From: Gallionella sp.
GTDB lineage: Bacteria > Pseudomonadota > Gammaproteobacteria > Burkholderiales > Gallionellaceae
Reading direction: 5' to 3'
DNA: 59,197 bases
Assembly (NCBI GenBank): GCA_028707275.1
Contig: JAQTUP010000002.1
Location: 1 to 59,197 of the forward strand
In this document: positions 55,249 through 59,197 of the stretch, piece after piece
How positions within the stretch are numbered: the first letter of the stretch is position 1
Layout: each line of letters opens with the position of its first letter
Notes under the pieces: generated by a model
What the model saw: only the letters and a program-made list of their open reading frames with translations
What the model was told of the DNA's origin: nothing
Database searches by the model: none
Program-made: the position numbers and the translations under genes

Positions 55249-56184
55249 ATGCAAATGAAACAACCTGTCGCTCACTATTCTGATGGAAGAAATGCATGGA
55301 ATCTTGGTTTCGTGGGAGGAGTTATTAGAATTAGAGGTATTGCAATTGCTGGTCTAGTCACCTTGATTACGATGGGTGCCCCTTGGTGGTGGCCAGACAA
55401 TACCCCAACCACTATCGAATTTTCTGTCAAAAGTATTGCTGGTTTCTTCGCCATAACAGTCAGTGTCGTTATTATTCTGTTGCTCATATATCTACGGAAA
55501 AGAATCCAACGATCTCTAAACATGAAATACCAATTGCACAGGCTGACACATGATGTCCGAGACCGCCAGACGGCCATGCACAGCAAGCTTGTTCCAACGA
55601 AGTCATATTCAAAGGGTAAGCTAACAAAAGAACTCGAATTAATGCTTGCCGAAATTTGTGCAAACTTGTCGGATTATTTCAAAGAGCTCATTAGAGATGA
55701 CACGATTACGGTTTCAATACGCCTTGCCGTACCCGACAAAACAAATGGGATTGCATATAAGACATTTGCTCGATCTAAAGGATTAAATCAAAATCGAAGC
55801 AAACATTCCGAACCCATTCCCGCAAATGAAGGAATTCCAAGATTTTTAAGAGACGAAAAAAACAGCCAAGGTGTTCTTTTCTACTACGACTTAATAGTTG
55901 CAGCTCAAAGTGGTGCATATAAATTTACGAAAAACGACACGCAGTATCCTGAAGATATTTCGACAATGATGGTTGCGCCATTAAATGCTTTCTCAGGGAG
56001 CAAGCAAGACATGATCGGAATTTTATACGTAGCTTCTCGAAACCAAGGAGTCTTTAAGGTTAGCCATGTGGATTCAATGGCATTCGTTGCTGATCATACA
56101 GCTATGGCAATTGCTAACATAATTGAACTGGTTCGTCTGAAATGCAACACCGTTAGCCCGATAGGAGGTGGAGTACATGCATAA
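55249..56184 (+). CDS. Two-TM GAF-like sensor protein (cassette gene)
   Basis: 311 residues. TM segments at about 27-47 (GIAIAGLVTLITMGAPWWW) and 65-87 (AGFFAITVSVVIILLLIYL), a basic juxtamembrane helix, then a C-terminal part (about 120-300) whose ending GILYVASRNQGVF...VDSMAFVADHTAMAIANIIE is typical of GAF domains. There is no enzymatic output domain. It starts 28 bp after the GTTAGGC box without a clear ribosome-binding site; an ATG two codons later is also possible. It overlaps the next gene by 8 bp. Confidence 0.72.
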   Translation: MQMKQPVAHYSDGRNAWNLGFVGGVIRIRGIAIAGLVTLITMGAPWWWPDNTPTTIEFSVKSIAGFFAITVSVVIILLLIYLRKRIQRSLNMKYQLHRLTHDVRDRQTAMHSKLVPTKSYSKGKLTKELELMLAEICANLSDYFKELIRDDTITVSIRLAVPDKTNGIAYKTFARSKGLNQNRSKHSEPIPANEGIPRFLRDEKNSQGVLFYYDLIVAAQSGAYKFTKNDTQYPEDISTMMVAPLNAFSGSKQDMIGILYVASRNQGVFKVSHVDSMAFVADHTAMAIANIIELVRLKCNTVSPIGGGVHA

Positions 56185-56440
56185 GTTCTCATTTAGGTTA
56201 TTTTTGTCCCCCTCAGATGTTGGGGTTGAAAAATACAATGTTCGAGAAATTTCAGAACGAATGAAACCAATCGAGCCGCTTCATGGGGACAATCTTCTTG
56301 AATTTGCACTTGCGGTGCACTCGTTATTTAACGAGGCAGCATGCCATACGAAAAGGTGCTATGTCATTCAGAGTACAACTCGAACTCAAAGCCTAACCCG
56401 ACATTCAACTCGGACTCCACAAAAGCGCGGAGCCGGTTAA
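56177..56440 (+). CDS. Small cassette protein whose reading frame ends inside attC
   Basis: 87 residues from the ATG at 56177, with AGGAGGTGGAG directly upstream inside the previous gene. The first 60 residues look like a genuine soluble protein (FSFRLFLSPSDVGVEKYNV). The last 15 (SLTRHSTRTPQKRGAG) are translated attC sequence, a common feature of cassette ORFs. Function unknown. It overlaps the GAF gene by 8 bp, mirroring the protease pair, so it may be that protein's partner. Confidence 0.6.
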   Translation: MHKFSFRLFLSPSDVGVEKYNVREISERMKPIEPLHGDNLLEFALAVHSLFNEAACHTKRCYVIQSTTRTQSLTRHSTRTPQKRGAG

Positions 56441-56454
56441 TTCTACGTTGAGGC
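56391..56454 (+). other. attC site 3
   Basis: R'' GCCTAAC (56391-56397), then CCGACATTCAACTCGGACTCC pairs imperfectly with GGAGCCGGTTAATTCTACG, ending in GTTGAGGC (56447-56454), close to the GTTAGGC R' box with one extra base. The 64-bp length and the AAAAGCGCG apex are those of short chromosomal-integron attC sites. It shares AAAAGCGCG and AGCC with the site at 56917-56979. Confidence 0.8.
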
Positions 56455-56538
56455 TGTATAAAAACCCAAATTTCCCCAGAAAATCGCCCCGTGATCTGCC
56501 ATAATTTCACTGCGCGATAAAACAAAGGTGGAGGCGAC

Positions 56539-56844
56539 ATGGCACGGTTCAAACCGATACACAAAGGCTTAAAACTACTGCCGGTCGACTTTGATCGGCA
56601 AGTTATTCCAGGTAGTTTTGAATACGCGTTATGCCACCTTGTCGATAGTGAACTTGATCTTTCCGCCTTTCATGCACGCTACAAGAATGACGTCGAAGGC
56701 GCATCGGCTTACGACCCGGCAGTGCTCATCAAAATCATCCTGTTAGCCTACAGTCGCGGCATCATCCACAGCCGCAAAATCGAAGCCGCTTGCCGCGAGG
56801 GGCGCGGGGTCAGTTCTCACAATCCAACATCCCGTGTTGAATAG
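56539..56844 (+). pseudogene. Truncated IS1182-like transposase
   Basis: About 85 residues match the N-terminus of IS1182-type transposases (MARFKPIHKGLKLLPVDFD; DPAVLIKIILLAYSRGIIHS; RKIEAACRE). The frame then runs into unrelated sequence (GRGVSSHNPTSRVE) and stops; the DDE catalytic domain is missing. GGAGGCGAC precedes the ATG. The IS end appears to begin directly after attC 3 (TGTATAAAAACCC at 56455). Remnant of an insertion that was later deleted. Confidence 0.8.
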
Positions 56845-56916
56845 CCCTGTGCTTTCGAGCAAACGGGGGCTTTACCTGATGCAACTATTTTTCAGGCGCA
56901 TGATTATAAATAAACA

Positions 56917-56979
56917 GCATCACCCATCATTCGAGAGCGACGCCGCAAAAGCGCGCAGCCCCTCAATTTAAATGTCAGC
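56917..56979 (+). other. Degenerate attC site 4
   Basis: 63 bp with CATTCGAGAGCGACGCC, the apex GCAAAAGCGCG and CAGCCCCTCAATTTAAATG, the layout of attC 3. The outer boxes are mutated (GCATCAC for GCCTAAC; GTCAGC for GTTAGGC), so it is probably inactive. Confidence 0.6.
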
Positions 56980-56987
56980 AGTCAAAA

Positions 56988-57416
56988 ATGATGCCCACTG
57001 AACCGCTTATCGCAATTCAAGCCGAAATTGCCCAAATCAAGACGATATTGTTAGTCGTCTCGTCGATTGGGGGCTTCGCCGCTATCCTCGTTATGACCAG
57101 AGCCGGCTTCGGTATTTACCATGATGTAGAAAGGCTGATGTCAAAGCAGTTTGAACAGCAAGCCGGGGAATTGCTCCACTGCAATAAACTTGCCGAACTC
57201 AAAGCTCTGGCGCTTGAACGATTGCAGGCTCACCCAAATCATGAATACGCCCGATGGTATCTTGCACGTGCACTGTATCTCGATGAAGACTATGAAGGGG
57301 CAATTCGCGAGTTTTCCGAACTCAAACGCATCTGCCCTTCATGGAAGGCCGAGCACATTGATCCATTCATGCAGGAAATTGAAAAACGTCAGCACATGGC
57401 GGGGCTGGACAAATGA
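56988..57416 (+). CDS. Small membrane-anchored TPR-like protein (last cassette gene)
   Basis: 142 residues, or 141 from the second Met. A TM segment at about 19-38 (ILLVVSSIGGFAAILVMTRA) is followed by a region resembling two TPR helices pairs (ALERLQAHPNHEYARWYLAR; ALYLDEDYEGAIREFSELKR). It follows the attC 4 site by 8 bp, with no clear ribosome-binding site, so it is likely a cassette gene. Function unknown. Confidence 0.65.
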   Translation: MMPTEPLIAIQAEIAQIKTILLVVSSIGGFAAILVMTRAGFGIYHDVERLMSKQFEQQAGELLHCNKLAELKALALERLQAHPNHEYARWYLARALYLDEDYEGAIREFSELKRICPSWKAEHIDPFMQEIEKRQHMAGLDK

Positions 57417-57883
57417 CTACTCGTTTACCTTGAGCATACAACAGGACAGGGGCAAATCTTGATATTACGGTTTTGATTTCATATCAGGTGAGCCACAAAC
57501 CGTAATATCAAGACCCCGTGTGTGAGCGAGCCAACAAGTGGCGCTTGAATCTGATTTGCGCAAGTTTTCCCGCATTGCTTCATGCGGGCTACGGTCTGAC
57601 GGATCGGGTTTTAACCCAAGATATCGAGTCTCCCCCCTGGCCCTGGCCCTTACCGAGGGAGGGTAGTCGAGATCTGCGCCTCGAAATGAGCCTAAGTTTG
57701 TGGCGTCATCGGCTTCATCCTCATGGTAAAGTACAATCCCTGAATGATCTCACCCGGATGTTGTAAAATCCGAAAACATCATCGAATCAATATGCAGCAA
57801 AACCAGGCAGGGCTGACATTCTGTTACGCCCGGGATGTACGCCGCACCCTGCCTGACTGACAACAACAAACCGATACAAATCA
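57417..57883. other. Spacer upstream of mutS
   Basis: 467 bp without a convincing gene. It holds a perfect 17-bp inverted repeat (57457-57513), a 7-bp CCCGCAT/ATGCGGG hairpin (57569-57588) without a T-run, and a GC-rich CCCTGGCCC stretch. The frame at 57518-57766 lacks coding character. Confidence 0.6.
57457..57513. repeat. Perfect 17-bp inverted repeat with a 23-nt loop
   Basis: Arms TCTTGATATTACGGTTT (57457-57473) and AAACCGTAATATCAAGA (57497-57513). There are no R boxes of the attC type at its ends and no T-run, so it is neither a clear attC nor a clear terminator. Confidence 0.75.
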
Positions 57884-59197
57884 ATGACTCACACAGAAAA
57901 ACACACCCCGATGATGCAGCAATTTCTGCGCATCAAGGCGGATCATCCCGACACGATGCTGTTCTACCGGATGGGCGACTTTTACGAGCTGTTCTTTGAC
58001 GATGCCGTGCGCGCCGCAAAACTGCTCGACATCACGCTGACACAGCGCGGCACATCTAACGGCGCGCCGATCAAGATGTGCGGCGTGCCCTATCATGCCG
58101 CCGAACAATATCTGGCGCGACTGGTCAAGCTGGGCGTATCGGTGGCGATTTGCGAGCAGACAGGCGATCCTGCCACCAGTAAAGGGCCTGTCGAACGAAA
58201 AGTAATGCGCATCATTACGCCTGGCACGATCACCGATTCCGCGTTGCTGGATGAAAAACGCGACAGCCTGTTGCTGGGCGTCCATCAGCACAAAGGACGA
58301 CTGGGGCTGGCCTGGCTGAATCTGGCATCCGGGCAATTCTTCGTCTGCGAAACGACACCGGATAACCTGGCCGCAGAACTTGAACGCCTGCAACCGTCCG
58401 AGATCCTGCACGCCGAAAATGCACCCCTGCAATACAGCGCCGCCTGCCGCCCGCTCCCCGTCTGGCATTTCGAGCTGGACACGGCGCGCCGCGCACTGTG
58501 TCAGCAATTTGAAACGCTGGATCTGGCAGGCTTCGGTTGCGACGATTTCACAGCAGGACTGAGCGCTGCCGGTGCGCTGCTGGGCTACGCCCGCGTCACC
58601 CAGGGTCAGGCGATCAGCCATATCCGCAGCTTGCAGGTGTACAGCGTCAACCACTACGTGCGCATGGATGCGGCCACCCGCCGCAATCTGGAGATTACCC
58701 AGACACTGCGCGGAGACGCCGCCCCCACCCTGCTATCCTTGCTGGACACCTGTTCGACCAACATGGGCAGCCGACATCTGGCGCACTGGCTGCACCATCC
58801 GCTGCGCGACCGGGTCGTGCTGCGCGCCCGGCTCGATGCTGTCAGCACCTTGAACGACAGCGGACTATTCAGAACGGTCCACGACCTGCTCAAACCCTGC
58901 GTGGATGTCGAACGCATCACTTCCCGTATCGCCTTAAAGTCGGCGCGCCCGCGCGATTTATCCGGATTGCGCGACACGCTGACCTCATTGCCGCAACTGC
59001 GCGTCGTCGGGATTGATTCCGACCTGCCCCCCCACTCGCTCATCGAAAATTTGACGGAAGCATTGCAGGCGGATGCGCATCTGTCCGCTCTTTTACAAGG
59101 CTCGCTGCGCACCGAGCCTTCCAGCGTGCTGCGCGAAGGCGGCGTGATCGCCGATGGCTTCGATGCCGAGCTGGACGAGTTGCGGGGGATACAGACC
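57884..59197 (+). CDS. mutS: DNA mismatch repair protein MutS (5' part, runs off the window)
   Basis: 438 codons are present from the ATG at 57884. Domain I has the mismatch-reading Phe-x-Glu in [12 protein letters not shown], followed by the connector domain ([20 protein letters not shown]) and the start of the core/lever domain ([30 protein letters not shown]). The ATPase domain lies beyond the window. It recognises mismatches and recruits MutL. No strong ribosome-binding site is seen. Confidence 0.96.
   Translation, partial: MTHTEKHTPMMQQFLRIKADHPDTMLFYRMGDFYELFFDDAVRAAKLLDITLTQRGTSNGAPIKMCGVPYHAAEQYLARLVKLGVSVAICEQTGDPATSKGPVERKVMRIITPGTITDSALLDEKRDSLLLGVHQHKGRLGLAWLNLASGQFFVCETTPDNLAAELERLQPSEILHAENAPLQYSAACRPLPVWHFELDTARRALCQQFETLDLAGFGCDDFTAGLSAAGALLGYARVTQGQAISHIRSLQVYSVNHYVRMDAATRRNLEITQTLRGDAAPTLLSLLDTCSTNMGSRHLAHWLHHPLRDRVVLRARLDAVSTLNDSGLFRTVHDLLKPCVDVERITSRIALKSARPRDLSGLRDTLTSLPQLRVVGIDSDLPPHSLIENLTEALQADAHLSALLQGSLRTEPSSVLREGGVIADGFDAELDELRGIQT

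Noticed and set aside
57457..57513. 17-bp inverted repeat as another attC
   Set aside because: No RYYYAAC/GTTRRRY boxes at its ends and the stem is fully paired, unlike attC sites with bulged bases.
57518..57766. ORF of 82 codons upstream of mutS
   Set aside because: Composition looks non-coding and no start signal is present.

Overview
The window looks like a chromosomal segment of a betaproteobacterium, most likely Nitrosomonadales and possibly Gallionellaceae-like. This is inferred from gene order and protein character, not from a database match. Supporting blocks are PHP nuclease - yciO - site-2 protease - trpS - scpA - scpB, ratA - rnfH divergent from smpB, a full isc operon next to cysE - trmJ - suhB, and a class II (B12) ribonucleotide reductase. 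Housekeeping DNA is GC-moderate. Several accessory islands are clearly more AT-rich.

Layout. 1-1560: the 3' end of a RAYT-type transposase, a short direct repeat and an Asp-box lipoprotein. 1777-8314 (minus): a signalling operon running CHASE-PAS histidine kinase, double receiver, single receiver, zinc-ribbon protein and a PilB/GspE-like ATPase, followed by a PPP-type phosphatase. 8399-15028: chromosome segregation (scpAB), tRNA charging and modification, RNA metabolism and trans-translation. 15108-18560: a secreted 13-TPR CHAT protease-like protein. 18561-22117: an AT-rich island with an AAA ATPase/DUF4276 TOPRIM-type pair (candidate phage defence) between copies of a short repeat, then a 21-bp heptad repeat array. 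22118-27744: msrA, a glycosyltransferase-like gene, slyD, roxA and a small lipoprotein. 27836-30966: two tandem paralogous PAS-EAL proteins whose EAL domains have lost the DD motif. 31085-35981: DUF3025, serB, nrdJ. 36325-46035 (minus): a Tyr/Trp-rich secreted protein, EI24 protein, dsbB and the complete isc operon (iscR to iscX), then cysE and trmJ. 46279-53473: suhB, an ABC exporter pair, a multi-PAS diguanylate cyclase and a DHH/DHHA1 phosphoesterase. 53870-57416: an array of integron gene cassettes without an integrase in view, with attC-like sites, a cytosolic trypsin-like protease plus membrane protein cassette, a 2-TM GAF cassette, a truncated IS1182-like transposase and a small TPR-like membrane protein. 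57884-end: mutS, cut by the window edge.

Repeats are the other theme. A MITE-like element with 13-bp terminal inverted repeats and a conserved terminal hairpin occurs as two near-full copies and two fragments, always at gene 3' ends. A GC-rich palindromic element has inserted in frame into both msrA and nrdJ. Heptamer-periodic sequences sit in spacers inside the isc and serB-nrdJ operons.

The strongest candidates for new biology are the two-gene protease/membrane-protein cassette and its cassette array, the ATPase/DUF4276 island, and the terminal-hairpin MITE family.
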